64,000 nucleotides of DNA from Microbacterium sp. PM5 (GTDB taxonomy: Bacteria; Actinomycetota; Actinomycetes; Actinomycetales; Microbacteriaceae). Positions 63,246 through 64,000 of this stretch are shown piece after piece. Position 1 is the stretch's first letter; each line of letters starts with the position of its first letter. A program made the position numbers and the translations under genes. The stretch spans positions 30,345-94,344 of the forward strand of contig NZ_CP022162.1 of NCBI RefSeq assembly GCF_003293595.1, in the 5' to 3' direction. A model generated the notes under the pieces. The model was not told the origin of the DNA, did no database searches, and saw only the letters and a list, made by a program, of their open reading frames with translations.

Positions 63246-63845
63246 GTGGCCCATCTGCGTTCTTTCCGCCCCGGCGACGAGCCCGCCCTCGCCGAGATCT
63301 GCCTGCGCACCGCCGACACGGGCAGCGACGCCACCGGCATCCTGGACGACGACGACATCTGGGCGGCCGTCTTCGTGCTGCCCTACGTCGCGCGCCACCC
63401 CGAACTGGCCGTCGTGGTCGAGACCGATGACGGTCGGGTCGCGGGCTACGCCGTCGCCACCGGCGACACCGATGGGTTCGAGGAGTGGTTCCAGCACCAG
63501 TGGTGGCCGCGGTTCGCGCAGCGCTGGCCGGCGCCGGTGGGCGCGGCGGCGACCCGCCAGGATTCCGTGCTCGCCTACGCGTACGGACGTCGCCCCGGTG
63601 TGGAGCCCTTCGCGCGCCACTACCCCGCGCACCTGCACATCGATCTGCTTCCCGAACTCCAGGGCCAGGGTTGGGGGCGCCGTCTGATCGAGACGCTGCG
63701 GGACAGGCTTCGGGCCGCGGGCGTGCCGGGGGTGCACCTGGTCGCCGCCGGCACCAACGCCGGCGCCATCGCGTTCTACGAGCGTCTGGGCTTCACGCGC
63801 CTGGACGCTCCCGCGGACGTCGCCGCCTTCGGCATGCTCCTGTAG
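63246..63845 (+). CDS. GNAT-family N-acetyltransferase
   Basis: A 199-residue acetyltransferase. The acetyl-CoA-binding motif A reads LHIDLLPELQGQGWGRRLIETLRDRLRAAG (about 133-165), followed by GVHLVAAGTNAGAIAFYERLGF. It resembles O-GlcNAcase-associated or sugar-acting GNATs (domain start RSFRPGDEPALAEICLRT). GTG 63246 with TAGACT six bases upstream; no Shine-Dalgarno. Substrate unknown. Confidence 0.88.
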   Translation: MAHLRSFRPGDEPALAEICLRTADTGSDATGILDDDDIWAAVFVLPYVARHPELAVVVETDDGRVAGYAVATGDTDGFEEWFQHQWWPRFAQRWPAPVGAAATRQDSVLAYAYGRRPGVEPFARHYPAHLHIDLLPELQGQGWGRRLIETLRDRLRAAGVPGVHLVAAGTNAGAIAFYERLGFTRLDAPADVAAFGMLL

Positions 63846-63861
63846 CGCCCCTCCCGCCTCT

Positions 63862-63947
63862 TCGCCGAGCCGCCATGTTCTCGCCGACCCGCCACGATAT
63901 GTCGCGCCGAAGCATGGCGGCTCGCGCGGAAGGTGGCGGCTCGGCGA
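63862..63947. repeat. Inverted repeat downstream of GNAT gene
   Basis: TCGCCGAGCCGCCA (63862-63875) and TGGCGGCTCGGCGA (63934-63947) are perfect complements over 14 bp, with an additional CATGGCGGCTCG (63913-63924) that can pair with the same left arm. The 86-base unit could be a terminator or a dispersed repeat. Confidence 0.6.
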
Positions 63948-63955
63948 TGAGACGT

Positions 63956-63997
63956 GGGGGAGGGAGGGGGGAGGGAGAGGGGGGGAGGGGGTGGGGG
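63956..63997 (+). other. G-run tract with quadruplex potential
   Basis: Seven runs of three or more G in 42 bases, broken by single A or T, at 63956-60, 62-64, 66-71, 73-75, 79-85, 87-91 and 93-97. Such a purine tract can fold as a G-quadruplex. It continues to the window edge, so its full extent is unknown. No gene is seen in the last 155 bases. Confidence 0.6.
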
Positions 63998-64000
63998 CGT

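Overview
The window is a 64 kb piece of a high-GC actinobacterial chromosome, most likely Microbacteriaceae and close to Microbacterium. The reasons are very strong G/C third positions, many GTG starts, ATGA/GTGA stop-start overlaps, many genes with a -10 box directly in front of the start codon (leaderless mRNAs), and a family gene set (PucR/putrescine oxidase locus, SUMF1 protein, DUF3105/DUF305 pair, AglEFG-like and MalFG-like transporters). I see no insertion sequence, prophage, CRISPR array or rRNA.

Layout. 1-0.6 kb: 3' part of an unrecognised gene and a palindromic repeat. 0.6-6.3 kb: a PhnCDEE-type ABC importer with a HAD phosphatase and an RpiR regulator, divergent from an unknown protein across a tandem operator. 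6.4-15.3 kb: a glycan locus (secreted glycoamylase-like hydrolase, TetR, lipoprotein binding protein, two permeases, GH3 beta-glucosidase, LacI), with a similar hairpin in front of the hydrolase and in front of the transporter. 15.3-19.8 kb: a membrane ferric-reductase-like flavoprotein, an FMN-binding protein and ApbE (a flavinylated electron-transfer set), facing a two-component system. 19.9-29.7 kb: polyamine/GABA catabolism, with PucR regulator, GABA transaminase, putrescine oxidase, Usp protein, APC permease and two aldehyde dehydrogenases; together these can carry putrescine to succinate. 29.7-34.4 kb: a translationally coupled pair of a divergent Hsp90-family protein and a large TPR protein. 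34.5-46.3 kb: housekeeping genes tRNA-Trp, secE, nusG, rplK, rplA and rplJ, rplL, with eight unrelated genes between rplA and rplJ (acylphosphatase, formylglycine-generating-enzyme homologue, LysE/LysG-type exporter and regulator, quinone oxidoreductase, MarR/MFS drug efflux, YqaJ-type nuclease). 46.4-51.4 kb: LacI-controlled AglEFG-like sugar importer. 51.5-63.8 kb: P-type ATPase, amidohydrolase, DUF3105/DUF305, MFS exporter, PAP2 phosphatase, HerA-like ATPase, SDR/DUF2867 protein and GNAT acetyltransferase. The window ends in an inverted repeat and a long G-run tract.

The most interesting items are the Hsp90-TPR pair, a palindromic repeat found both between genes and inside the HerA-like coding sequence, a recurrent leaderless-promoter signature, and several well-formed operators (GTCC-N8-GGAC x2; GTTGAC-N4-GTCAAC x3; LacI-type sites; an 11-bp-spaced response-regulator repeat). 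All functions come from motifs and context read by eye; no database search was run.
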